From Lichina pygmaea (taxonomy: Eukaryota > Ascomycota > Lichinomycetes > Lichinales > Lichinaceae), in assembly GCA_963422465.1 (NCBI GenBank), contig OY730174.1, positions 1,674,001 to 1,738,000 on the forward strand: a stretch of 64,000 nucleotides of DNA, given 5' to 3'. The notes under the pieces are model-generated. The model had not been told where the DNA came from. It ran no database searches and was given only the letters and a program-made list of their open reading frames with translations. Below, one piece after another: positions 47,929 to 58,540 of the stretch; the stretch's first letter is position 1, and each line of letters opens with the position of its first letter. Made by a program: the position numbers and the translations under genes.

Positions 47929-48776
47929 ATGTCCCAACCCGCACCGCCCATCCGAACCAGCTTGCGGGACAATCTGACGTTTCCGAACTGGGCGGACTGC
48001 CCACTGGGTGAAGGCGTGGACGACCAATGGGAGAATTACTACGCCGGCTTCGAGACCGGCATGCTGAGCGTCAAGCGGCACTGGTGCTTCATCGGCGAGA
48101 TCCTACAGTTCAGCACCTTCAGCGGACCCCGCGTCGTGGTCCGGGACAAAGCCGGCAGGCAGATCGTGGTGGCGTACTACTTCGACACGGGCGAGAGACC
48201 GCGTCTGGACTTCCGCGAGTTCGTCCCAGGCCGCACCATAGCCATCCTGTACCCGGAGCGACATCAGTTCATGGATGGGACGGTCGGCATACGCATCGAG
48301 GAATCAGGCACGACCCAAGTTCGTTCATGCTCGCTGCACCGTCGTTGACCCTTTCAGGAACCTCGGCACCATCTGCCGCAAGTTCGTCTATCCCTGACTC
48401 TCGGAGATTCTCGTCAGATCATACCAAGCAAGCTGTCCGCTCTCATGTCCTTGAACAACAAGCTCGTCGCCCGTCTTGGGACTGGCGACAAGGTCCAAAA
48501 GTGCAGCGCATGTGAGAAGGCGAGCGACTCGCTGTCGCGTTGCGGGAGGTGCAACGGGGCGTTCTACTGCGATAAGGTGATCTTTGTTCGGATCATATCA
48601 AGTCGATATCAATCTTCATCTGCTCCTTTCCCATTAGAGCCACCATGGCCTCCATCTCCTCCCCGTCCTTGTCCTCCTCCTCCTCCTCCTCCTCGACCCC
48701 CCCCCCAAGATTCCAAAGAGGCACAATCCCAACACATCTGATGATCTACACACAGGACTGTCAAATGCGCGACTGA
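47929..48776 (+). CDS. MYND zinc-finger protein, stopped within the finger
   Basis: Small protein with a C-terminal MYND finger, a protein-interaction module; no enzymatic domain seen. Exons 47929-48318, 48418-48576 and 48756-48776 encode 189 residues. The N-terminal part (DNLTFPNWADCPL, SVKRHWCFIGEILQF, GRTIAILYPERHQFMDG) is a conserved fungal domain of unknown role. The finger begins KCSACEKASDSLSRCGRCNGAFYCDK and continues DCQMRD, then TGA. The codons after it still read SEQDHKTECKAIKKLL up to a stop near 48881, so the finger's last His and Cys lie beyond the stop. MYND fingers normally have Trp there (TGG), so one base separates this from an intact gene. It may be a pseudogene, a read-through case or a sequence error. 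Confidence 0.78.
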
Positions 48777-48881
48777 AGCGAGCAGGATCACAAGACCGAG
48801 TGCAAGGCCATCAAGAAACTCCTGCCCTTGATCACCAAGGACTGGAGCAGGTTCGAGAGCCACGATGAATTCCCTCTTTGA

Positions 48882-49500
48882 TCGTTCGTCGTGATCCAGG
48901 ATCGTCTACGAACGAAGATGACGGATACGCACAATCTCAGCTCAGGCAGAGCTCGACGTTAGAGACCACGCCACGACAAAGCAAAGATGGGCGGCTAGGT
49001 GCTCATTCATCCATCGCTCATCTTTGGGCTGGAGGGGTTTATCATCATCAGCCTCGCTCCGCCCTCTCTGTATCTATACCTTACATCTGGCTACCTTCTC
49101 CATCATTGTTGAAGTACTACTCAACTCTACACCAGCCCATACAGTAGCTCAATCCTGCACATACTGATAACAGCTACTTTGAATCTTGAAAAAAAAGTCT
49201 GATATCTGGCAGGTGACAGACCACTCTTTCCCCAACACCCCCCCATCCCTCCTTACTCAGTCCTCTGTACTCTCGATCGCACTTACTTCCAGCCACAAGA
49301 CCTGCCCACTTTACCTATATCTCTACCCACCACCTACCTTGCATCTTTCTCAAGAGCAGTCTTGTCAGAGAAACCCAATCTTCTCATCTCTCCCCCAAGT
49401 TATCTGTATTCTAACAAAGTAGTAATAGTGAGTAAGTATCTCTCCCAGCTAATCTCTCCAGCAGCTCAAAACCCCTGTCAACTCCACAATAAATCAACCA
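48882..49500. other. Spacer between MYND gene and LINE fragment
   Basis: CT- and AC-rich sequence with no gene recognised. Confidence 0.5.
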
Positions 49501-49513
49501 GATAAAACTCTTT
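49501..49513. repeat. Left target-site duplication of LINE copy 2
   Basis: GATAAAACTCTTT, identical to 50057-50069 on the other side of the insertion. Confidence 0.92.
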
Positions 49514-50056
49514 GGTTATTGGTTATTGGTATTCCTACTCCATTCTAGTGCTAGTTATCTAGACTATGCTGGGTCAGCTATGAAAATTAAGCAAGGAAAA
49601 CCCTAGGCCTGCTAGGGTGAAAAACCTCCTTCTGCAGTGCCTGGCCAGCACTATCCTGTCGAGATGCTGTAGAACGTGGGGGGGGGGGGGGGGGGGGGGT
49701 GGCTGGCTAGCAGCCAGCTTCCAGCTGCTCCTGAGCCCAGGAGAACTGGGGGAGGATGCCTTGTCGGAGGATCCACGCTGTGAGGGCAGCGGCGGGCCGT
49801 GGTCGGGATGTCAAAGCCTGGTAGTCAGTGGTGGCAGCTGCTAGATACAGGCTTCGCCGTGCTCGGAGAAAGCGTGGACAGTCCAGAACCACGTGTTTGG
49901 CTGTCTCCCACGGCGCTCCACAGCTGCACGCCGGTGTGGGGAAGCCAGGCACCCGTCGCTTGCAGAGGAATGCCGCCAGTCCAATCTTGCCTGTGCGGAC
50001 CTGCGTCAGAATACTGCTCTGCGCCTTCGACAGGCTGGCGTGTAGCCGGAGGGCCG
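49514..50056 (-). mobile_element. 5'-truncated LINE fragment (Tad1-like), copy 2
   Basis: A 543-bp 3' end of the same non-LTR element as copy 1: GGTTATT tail repeats at the left, then untranslated sequence and, on the minus strand, the ORF2 end with the knuckle CSCGAPWETAKHVVLDC. Exact 13-bp duplications flank it, so it inserted once, already truncated, by target-primed reverse transcription. A pure run of about 21 G (49678-49698) stands where copy 1 has six. The cleaner sequence and intact duplication suggest it is younger than copy 1. Confidence 0.92.
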
Positions 50057-50069
50057 GATAAAACTCTTT
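50057..50069. repeat. Right target-site duplication of LINE copy 2
   Basis: Exact match to the 13 bp at 49501-49513. Confidence 0.92.
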
Positions 50070-50644
50070 CTGTTCTTCTTTTCCTCTCTTTTTTCCCTTC
50101 TCTCTCCTCCTTCATTCCCCATGGACACTTCCACGCCACAGTCGATAAAGTACCTTTGTTGACATCCAATAACTAGTCAGCACCTATCCATCAATCTCCG
50201 CTGATCAAATCACTGACAGACTAGCACACCCACCTGTCCACACCTTCCACCCTACACTCCCGGCCTCTTTCCCTATCGGACGAATGTTTTCCTGAATGGC
50301 TAGATGACAGATGGTGAAACCTGCGTAATCGGTATGTAGTCGGGACTACCGACTGCTGCAGCACTGCCGGCTGTCACTAAATCACTTGTGGTGGAGCAGT
50401 AATTACTTGTGCTGCGTGTGTGTGCTGGTAACTGACTGATCAGGTACAGAATAAGAATTATCGAGCTGCGTGACTGTTTCGGAAAGCTGTCTAGAGGCTA
50501 GAGAAGGGAGGGAAGAGGGAAGAGGAAGGAAGCAAGAGGGAAGAGAGAAGAGAGAAGAGGGAAGAGGGGAGAGGGAAGATGTAAGAGTCCAGACTAAACA
50601 GAGACGGGACAAAGTCTGGGACTTGAGAGAGTATCGTAATGCAT
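50070..50644. other. Spacer between LINE and TAD3
   Basis: No gene; a purine-rich GAAGAGGGA-type tract at about 50500-50590 lies in the likely TAD3 3' untranslated region. Confidence 0.5.
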
Positions 50645-52692
50645 TCAGGCGTTTGTGTCCTCCGACACACTTCTTCCAACTCCCTCGACTCCCCGAGCTC
50701 CCTCTACTCCCCCACCACCAGCTGCGTCTTTCGTATCACTTGCGCCCCTTGCACCGCGTACGTCTCCTCCGTCTCCTAGACCTCCGTCATTTGCATGTCT
50801 TCCGAGTCCGTCAAGACCGCCAAAACCGTCAGGACCGCCGAGTCTGCCGAGGCTCTCGGGGTCGTTGTCCTGCCATCGCCAAGCCAAGAAGCGCCAGTTC
50901 AACTCGGGGCGCCAGAAGAGGCCGTAGCCCAGGGCCTCTGCACATCCTCTCTCCCTTTCGGGTTCCTTGATTTCAGGGTCGGGCTCGGTCTGTTTGACTT
51001 GGGTATAGGCGAGGGATGAGAGTTTCCGGAGTTGCGCTTCCTCTGCATCTTCTGTTCTATTTGGTCGGGCCTGTTCTGCTGACTCGAGAGAGTAGGGCAA
51101 GGAACCCCTGCGCGGGGTGGCGGTCGGACATGAGACAGGATTTGCTGCGGGCTCTGTTTCCAACGCATTGGTAGCCTTGGTCATGGTGGTATTAGGGTGG
51201 ATTTGGTTAGAGTCGAGGTTGCATCCCCCGTTGACGTGACTGTCCGATCGGATCCCTCGATCCAGAGACCGCTCTGCCTCCGCGGTTGCATCTGAGAATA
51301 GACCGCCGCCGTTATTCTGCTTGCCATGCTGGACAGGCTTCGAAGCCGGCGTCGAGCGTGGCGGGCGAGAGGCTGAGGCGGACAAGACAGTCTCGGCCAT
51401 GAGCCCCCCTGTACGCGGCATAGGCTGAGAAAAGACCACCCGGTCGAATCGCGAATGCAACATCGCCATCGAACACATGATGCAAGGTTCGTGGGTCAAG
51501 TAGAGATCGAGCCCGACGCAGAGATAGCCCCTTGGAGCCAAAACGTCTGCGGCGAAAGTCATCTCCTCGATGCGCGTCACGGGCCGATCGATGTAGAGAC
51601 CGCTCTCCTCCGTGGCCGCGGAAGACGTGGCCTCGTCATCAAGAAGCGATCGTCGTTTCCGAGCGACCATACCAATGGCGCGCATGGCGGCGTGATTCAT
51701 GGCGTTGCCGCCGTAGGCGTCGCCGCCCCTGTTCGACTTCTGTCTCGCGTACCAGCGAGCGTCGCCAGCGACGAGCACAAGAGACCCCGAAGCGGACGCG
51801 CTTCGGTCGACAACAGCAGCTCCGATGGCTTCGCCTTCGTCGGTCGACGCCACCTGTCGAGCCGCTTCGTAGGCCATGGCCACCCAGAGCCCCGCGCGGG
51901 GAGCAATCTCGTCCCTAGCGCGGGCGACAATGCTCGGATGCGGCCCGTAGGGATTGCCGTTGCGGTAAATCGTCGGCCAGTAGTCTATACTCTGTTTTCG
52001 CGCCTGCTCTTCCGACATGGCCAGCAATCGCGGAACAGCGACGGTCCGGATGGTAAGGGGCGTGGGTGCGTCCTGTAACGACGGGTGGGATGATAGTAAC
52101 TTTGTGAGCTCGACTTGATCGACTGCTTCGATCCTGGACACTAAAAGATAGAGGGTTACAGACTCTCCGGCCGTCATCGTGGACGGCGTCGGCGCCAAGC
52201 TGACGTCGTCTGACTCCGATGAATCGATCGATCCAGGGCCACCATCTCCTTGACCGTTGGGCACATCTGAGACGACGGCGGTGCCTGGATGCTTATGTAC
52301 GTGTGCGTCGTCTCTGAATGTACTCTGCACATGAGCCGGCAGGCTCTCCCATCTCGCAACACGCTGGAGGTGCTGCAAGTTGGCGATCGCATTGGGGACT
52401 CGTCGTCTGACAAGTCTGCAGTCCAGGCCCATCAGCGACCTCTCCCACACTAACCACACGCATGTATGTACAACATCACAGACAAGCGCCTGAGCCAAGG
52501 TAGCCGACGAATTCAAACACCAATTCGCATTCTGTGCAGGACTTGAAAAACTCACTGGAGAAGTCCATTGACCACCTTCGCCGGCACCTCGGCCACGTAG
52601 ACGTGAGCGACATCTTGCGTCGCCGAGACTTCGGCTTTGGTTCGGAGAGGGATCAGCTGACCGTGTCGCGGTCTTGGGAACTCTATGGTCAT
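50645..52692 (-). CDS. TAD3: tRNA-specific adenosine deaminase subunit Tad3
   Basis: Non-catalytic partner of Tad2 in the enzyme that converts A34 to inosine in tRNA anticodons. Exons 52556-52692 and 50645-52415 give 635 residues. The first exon (MTIEFPRPRHGQLIPLRTKA, then EVSATQDVAHVYVAEVPAK) joins LVRRRVPNAIANLQHLQRVARW. The deaminase zinc site is visible: His in GGNAMNHAAMRAIG, where Ala replaces the catalytic Glu as expected for Tad3, and the Cys pair in LYLTHEPCIMCSMAMLHSR. GLFWRPELNWRFLAWRW near the end is the family's C-terminal motif. The protein is long for Tad3 because of a 160-residue low-complexity insert after the Cys motif and a Gly/Asp-rich tail of about 75 residues. It is essential in yeast, so the gene is likely functional. 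Confidence 0.92.
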
Positions 52693-53088
52693 GGGTCAAC
52701 GCATGGTCCGAAAGCAGAGGACGAGAGTGATGCGGTGGCACGACAAAGCGATTCTGTGTGTCTTGGGCATCGAACTGTGTCTATTATATACTGCACATAC
52801 AAACTGCTTCTTGTCGTCCGAAGTTCGGTCCGGATCAACATATTATCCGCTGTCATCTTATCTGATCTTCCGCGGCTCACGTGTCTACGGTACGAGGATA
52901 CTTCTTCTTCCGGCCCAATATACATCACGTGTGGGCACAAGATCGCACTTGAACCTTGTTGCAAGGGCTGGAAATGCTTGGTATTGCTATATTCATACCT
53001 ACCTACAAATAGATCGATCCGACATGTACCTCGACGTCACAGATGTCGGACTCGTCCGCTCCGTTTCCTTTCGCTTTGCCGCCTCACC
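52693..53088. other. TAD3 promoter and LtrA 3' flank
   Basis: No gene. Contains the TAD3 upstream region with a CACGTG at about 52927-52932. Confidence 0.5.
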
Positions 53089-55835
53089 TCAGCTGGCCTC
53101 GAAATGAGCCTCCTCGCGGCCGTCCTTTTCCGCAAACCTTTCGACCGTGACGGTCGCGCCCGACTTGACTGCGGCCTCGAGCTCTTTCTTGCGCATGGAG
53201 CAATCGGCCCAGTAAGAGCATTTCTTGCGGCGGCGGCCAAAGAACGAGTCGTCCACCCTCGTGATGCCGTACAGCTCGACAATGAGATCGAAGAGCAGCA
53301 GGCTCGCGACGATCGAGATCAGCTCGAGCGAGTTGAGATGCGCCGCCGCCGGCAGGCACATGATGATGATGGACACGACAGAGCGCACGGTCAGACGATG
53401 CCACTTCTTCAGACGAGCGCACTGGATGTCTTTGTGTATGTGTGTCATCGAGATGATCCCTGGGAGGCGAGTATCGACGTCAATAGAGGGTTCGAAGAAG
53501 CCCTAAGAGGCTCTCCGTTCGGGACTGGGTACTGAAAAGAACATACCCATGGAACCAAAAGAAATGCCGATGCCAACACAGTAGAACCACCTGATGCCAT
53601 CGTGAATGGTCAACGGGGACAGGACCTCGAAGTGATGGACAAGGGTATGGGGGTCCATGTTGGGTCCGTCGTGGGCGAGGACGACTTTGGAGAGGGCAGC
53701 GGCACCGAGGACAAATGCCATGATGAATGGCAGATGAACGGTGTTCCAGAGAATTGCTGTGATCGAGGGGCGACCGCGTCAATTCGCCAATCCGCCTCAC
53801 TCTCTACCCACGCTCATGAAACCTCGGGGACGGAGATACTTACCGGACCAGATCTTACGGCGGATGGCGTGCATATATATATTGATACCGTCGATCTCAA
53901 AGTAGATCCAGTTGAAGATGAAGGCGTGTAGCAAGCCGAGGATGGCCTTGCCGTAGAATCTGTTGCAAAGAAGGGGTCGTCAGAAATATCTGCTGCTGGT
54001 CCGTGACAAAGAAGAGAAAGCGACCCAGATTCCGGATCGGAAGGAAAACTCACGCGTTGAGACCCATCTTGGCGTGATTCTGGTAGATGAGAACCAAGAC
54101 CCCGTGGCCAAAGATCAGCGTGACAAAGGCGTTGGTGCGCTCGACTAGTCTTGGTCAGCCTCGACGAACGAGCGCAGGCGTCTCCCTGTCTCTCTCCAGG
54201 TGGCTCCGTCGCATACCCTTATGCTCGATATTGATCGCTTTGTATACGTTAGCCACTTTCCGCAGATGATCCTCTCATGGTCAGGGTGCGGATGCCGGGG
54301 CGGTCAAGGGCAAAGCGGTCAAGAAGCATCGGTCCCACCTGGATAGAACTCGAAGAGCTTCTGTAGCCGTTCGCGGATGCCTTTCGAGAGATAGTGGGCA
54401 CCCCGCGTGAGGAAGACGAGAAGCAAGCCCCCCCAGACGTCTATCGCACCGGCCGCCGCGAAATTAGGCCATGCGTCGGCACCACACCACGATTGTACCC
54501 ATCCGCTGGGCGAAGACGGTACGCACCGGTAACGATGGCAGCCCAGATCAGCCCCTGTCGGCTCGGCTCGGACACGTGGATGCTGCCGATCCACAGGCCG
54601 CTAGCGAACAACATGATGACGACGTTGGCGACGAGGACGGCTCGCACCATGGGAATGATGGCAGACATCCAGAGGAAATACACGACTCCGAAGAGGCGCG
54701 CCGCCAGCTGATCAAGGTGTCAGCCTTCTGGCGAAAAGGGGAGCAAACGAGCCCGGTGGCGCAGGAAGGGGGACACGAACGAAGAACGCGATCAGCTGTT
54801 GATACGTTCCGTGGGCGGCCTCTTCGACGTTGGTGGTGTAGCCGAACAGACAGGCGAGAACGAAGAGGACGGAGATCCTCTGAACGATGTCATCTGCGTT
54901 GCGACGGGGCGAACCGGTTAGACAGCGTCGGTGTCAAATCCGACCGGAACAACATTGGCCGGGCAGCATCGAAGGAACGTACCGGATTCGAACCACGAGA
55001 TCGACAAGGAAAGATCGGTCCAGATCTTCCAGCCGATGATGAAGGTGATGCAGAACCACAGCAGCGAGTCACCGCTCGGATGCGCCGCCGCCGTCTCGCC
55101 CGTGACGGCGATGATGCCGACGTAGAGGAGATCCACAAACAGCTCGAACGAAGCGACTTCCTCGCTCTCTGGCGCTCGCCAGAGGAGGCCCTTGTGGAAG
55201 TACTGTCGAACGACGGGCCGCCTGTAGAAGGGGATCATAAGCCCGTTCTGCTTCTCGGCCTCCCAGCCGTGCTTGTCCGAGCTGGCATCGGTGATGGTCG
55301 AGCTGGCCGAAGACTTTGGCTCGGTACGAGTTCCTATCAACAGCTCCATCTCTTAGTAAGCCAGGTCAAAACCGAGAGAGAGAGAGGGGGGGGGGGAAGG
55401 AAGAGGAGAGCACGGCAACGTACGGAGATGCGCCGAGTATCCGTACTTGGAGAAGTTGGCGTCCAGAGCGACGCCGTGGTCGGTGATGGCGTGCAGCTCG
55501 GCCGAGATGACATCGAGCTCGAGCCGGACCTTCTCGAAGTCGTCGTAGGCGTCGCCGTACTTCTGGCGCAGCTCGTCGCGGACGCGCTCGTGGTGGCCGT
55601 GCACCTCGCGCAGGGCCTCCACATGCTCGGGCGAGCCGTGGATGTAGAGGTCGAAGTCCTGGTCGCCGCTGGCCAGGTGACGTCTCATCTTCTCGGCCTC
55701 CTCGGGCGAGTGCGCGATGTGGACGCGACGGCCATCGGGTCGGAGGAACTGCCGCAGACGACGACCCGAGTGGTGATGGTGGTGGTGGTGACCATTGCCG
55801 CCGCCTCCAGCGGCCACGTTCCCTGTGGACGACAT
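53089..55835 (-). CDS. Low temperature requirement A (LtrA) family membrane protein
   Basis: Polytopic membrane protein of the LtrA family; biochemical role unknown. Ten exons close in frame to 667 residues: 55424-55835, 54983-55351, 54781-54893, 54527-54707, 54339-54440, 54217-54255, 54054-54144, 53844-53959, 53547-53756 and 53089-53459. The cytosolic head has a His run, then RRVHIAHSPEEAEKMRRHLA. The LtrA core begins FELFVDLLYVGIIAVTGE, followed by SLLWFCITFIIGWKIWTDLS, VVYFLWMSAIIPMVRAVLVA, NAFVTLIFGHGVLVLIYQNH and HAFIFNWIYFEIDGINIYMH. About ten spans are likely. The C-terminus after IVELYGITRVDDSFFGRRRK is hydrophilic, with a Cys pair. The many short exons (one of 39 nt) contrast with its neighbours. 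Its start faces the transposon nest at 56-58 kb. Confidence 0.9.
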
Positions 55836-56554
55836 GATTGATAGGATCGACCGACTCCTTGTCTCCTCCTCTTCCGTCGCGAGAGGGGTCGCGATCGCTT
55901 ATGTGGGGTCCCGCAATGGCGCATGGTTTTCGTACTGGGCTGCTTCGACGGTCGAGCTTCGGACGGGAGCTCGCGGAACGAAGGTCGCGGAATAGCGTTG
56001 GAGTTGCTTATTTCCATCAGAAATGGCGAAAGCAAGTTTCGCCGCACACGCGCCCGCGACAAAAGATACTGCCACGGATATCAAGACATTTAGTAGACTC
56101 GACGGAGCTCCAGCTGACTCAACCTTCGATTAGTTACTGACTAATGAAGCTGCCCTAACCGAGAGTCTCAGGACTTTCTTTTGCGTTTCAGCAACAGCCA
56201 ACCTTACTAATCAGAAGCCGACTTGGGGGGCACAATAGCAGAAGTCATAAGACCCATCAAGAACTCCTGAAGCTTGGCATCACCCAGCTACTTTTGTACT
56301 TGCCAAATCATGCCCGTCATGCCCCCCACTACTGTAGCACACGTAACTAGCCCTACCGCCCATATGCCCTACGTATGATATCAGTAGAATCCGGAGATAA
56401 CCATCCACGCCATCCACGCCATCACTATACCATTCAAACTCAGCTTACGATATCACCACAGAAGCCCGTAGAAGCCTACAGTACATACGTAGTTTTGGGC
56501 GATTTCAGATGAATCTCGAGTCATCCGTTGGGGTGGTAAAAGAAAAAAAAGGGT

Positions 56555-57169
56555 CGTTTCTATCTACTGTACCATGTCCCCCTCCATCCCGTGTCTCACC
56601 GAGCTAAGCGAGATACTTGGTCTACCACTTTAACACTCATACAGACCAATGTATCCTTCAAGCTTTAAGCTTTACTAATAAGATACTTACAGCATCACAC
56701 AAATGACCATACAAGCTGAAGTATCAGCATTGTCCTCCTCTCTGTCCCCTCACTGTCATCATCACTGTCACTTTTGTCGTCGCTGTGGTCGTTGCTGTGG
56801 TCATCGCTATGGTCGTTGCTGTGGTCGTCACTGTGGTTGTCGCTGTGGTCGTCGCTGTCGTTGTCGTTGTCGTTGTCGCTGTCATCGTCACTGTCATCAT
56901 CGCTTTGCTGTCGCCTCGCAACTCGGTCAACTCTGAATTTCGCCGGTACTTTGATCTGTATGACTTCTCAGTGGTAAACGAAGTACCGGGATAGAGGGGG
57001 GTATGGAAGAAAAGAAGATACGTACAGTACGTACCGCCAACTTAAATTTAGACAGATACTTCAATCACTATGGGAAATGTGGGGACTAACAAGTATCTCG
57101 CTTAGCTAGGTGAGACACGGGATGGAGGGGGGCATGGAAGAAAGAAGGGGGGTATGGTAGATAGAAACG
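56555..57169. mobile_element. MITE-like element A with internal minisatellite
   Basis: The ends are inverted repeats: CGTTTCTATCTAC at the left (56555-56567) and its reverse complement at the right (57157-57169), followed inward, after a small length difference, by a longer matched block centred on CCCGTGTCTCACC and GCTAAGCGAGATACTTG (56573-56622 against 57084-57135). There is no coding capacity. Inside lies a 12-bp minisatellite. No target duplication is visible. The superfamily is not assigned. Confidence 0.7.
56779..56903. repeat. 12-bp minisatellite, about 10 units
   Basis: Units of the form GTCGCTGTGGTC, drifting to GTCGCTGTCGTT and GTCACTGTCATC toward the right; located within MITE A. 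Confidence 0.85.
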
Positions 57170-57196
57170 TGCATAGAGGGGGGCATCGTCCGTTGT

Positions 57197-57205
57197 TTGT
57201 ATTGT
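57197..57205. repeat. Left 9-bp target duplication of MITE B
   Basis: TTGTATTGT, repeated exactly at 57660-57668. Confidence 0.85.
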
Positions 57206-57659
57206 CGGACAATTACTGCCGTACCCCCCAGTATGCAGATTCCTTACTTCGGGGCCCCCCTCGCTTAGCAAGGTACTTATAAGTTTGTGGCAGTCCCTTG
57301 TAATGTTAAGTACTCCTAACCTTTTGAGGCATCAGCAACCCGACCGAGCAACCTTACACCACTGACAAGTCCCCACACCCCCAAAAATACCATGACTTCA
57401 AAGATGAGTTCTGACTTGATGAGCGTAGAGCCAAGCATTTGATGCGACTGAGAAAAAGATTTGACTGAATATTATTTGGTGCGTGATAGCTTGAAGACTT
57501 ATGACAGCCATGGGCTGTGTGGGTTGAAGAGATACCTAGCTTTATATGGAGGGGCTCGCGAAAATACATGTACCGACTTATGTGAGGGGGTATCGAAGTT
57601 ATAGGGGGGCACTGGAGTAAGAAATCTGCATAGTGGGGGGGTACCGTAGTAATTGTCCG
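57206..57659. mobile_element. MITE B: 454-bp non-autonomous DNA transposon
   Basis: Inverted repeats of about 56 bp begin CGGACAATTACT at both ends and share TATGCAGATT and TTACT blocks and a GCCCCCCT block at their inner edge. Exact 9-bp direct repeats flank it. Long inverted repeats plus a 9-bp duplication fit the Mutator-like (MULE) superfamily; this is inference, as no transposase is present. A diverged relative lies at 63384-63761. Confidence 0.85.
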
Positions 57660-57668
57660 TTGTATTGT
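57660..57668. repeat. Right 9-bp target duplication of MITE B
   Basis: Exact copy of 57197-57205. Confidence 0.85.
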
Positions 57669-57669
57669 T

Positions 57670-57765
57670 TGTACCCGTGCCTTGGAGAGTAAGGATGTCC
57701 CGACCGTAGGGAAGTGGGAGGTACGGAGTAGTTTATAGTACGTAGTACCTCCAAGGCACCGGTAT
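57670..57765. repeat. Palindrome-bearing relic with inverted ends
   Basis: Begins with ACCCGTGCCTTGGAG and ends with CTCCAAGGCACCGGT, near-perfect inverted copies. Between them is GGATGTCCCGACC, which resembles the outer part of the pogo inverted repeat. It may be a remnant of a pogo-family end or a tiny element of its own. Confidence 0.5.
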
Positions 57766-57775
57766 GAATGTATGT

Positions 57776-57970
57776 ATGAATTCCTACTCCGTTCTAAAGC
57801 TAGCTAGGCTAGATTATGCTGGGAATCTATATAGTTGGTAAGGAAAACCTCAAGCCATGTAGTGTTACATGGCCAAGGACGAAAAACCTCCCCTGCGGCC
57901 CCTAGGCGGTGGCCATCCTGTCGAGTCACTGCAAAACTGGTGGATGACTGCGTAGCAGTCAGGTAGGGGG
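57776..57970 (-). mobile_element. Diverged LINE 3' end
   Basis: Aligns by eye with the first 200 bp of the LINE fragments (CCTACTCC, GATTATGCTGGG, AAGGAAAACC, GAAAAACCTCC, ATCCTGTCGAG) but with many differences and no coding part. An older or sister lineage of the same LINE. Confidence 0.6.
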
Positions 57971-58540
57971 AAGGCACCGGTATGTAATTTATGTAAAGTA
58001 CTTCGTAGACTTGGGTTGACAACGATTCCAAATCTTGCACGTGGATGTAAAAATGCAAGACCCTTACTCCGTATAATAGTCTGCACAGCATGTATGATCA
58101 ATGCAAGGGAGCAGAGAGGTACAGTGTAGTCTTGGACTGAAAGAACTGGACGACAGTAGGACCGATTGCATGCTCTCCGGGGAAAGAAGGGGTGGGGGAA
58201 GGGTGTTACTGCCAAGGTACTGCAGGCTCTTGTTGAGATGTCCAAGTCGTTTGTGGGTAGGGCTGGGCAGCATGCCGGAACGGCCAGTAATCTAGCCCAA
58301 GACCCCAAACGGCACCATGTACATACGTACGCATGTGAGGGTGCCATCGGCCCATCCCCGCCTGTGCTGCTGCCATTCGACTCCACCGCCGGATCGCCAG
58401 ACCTCCGAGGGTTTGATGTCAGCCTCCCATTAGTTGATCCACTCCCGCCTTCCCGGTCCACTCCCGCCTGGCGGGATGACGTGCCGAATAAAGACAGCAG
58501 TTGCAACCCGAATGCCTGAAACAACAGAGTAGACCAACGA

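Larger units (their letters stand above)
55836..58540. other. Intergenic transposon nest
   Basis: No host gene recognised. Holds two inverted-repeat elements (56555-57169 and 57206-57659), a palindrome-bearing relic (57670-57765) and a diverged LINE end (57776-57970). Frames such as that at 57865-58524 (-) run through these and have no family signature. Confidence 0.65.

Noticed and set aside
54975-54996. Possible tRNA B box (GGTTCGAATCC)
   Set aside because: It lies within an LtrA exon (Trp-Phe-Glu-Ser) and no cloverleaf can be drawn around it.
54471-55841. 456-residue plus-strand frame
   Set aside because: Antisense to LtrA exons, charged composition, no recognised domain.
56703-56994. 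Small Cys/His or Val-rich frames
   Set aside because: They are translations of the 12-bp minisatellite in several frames.
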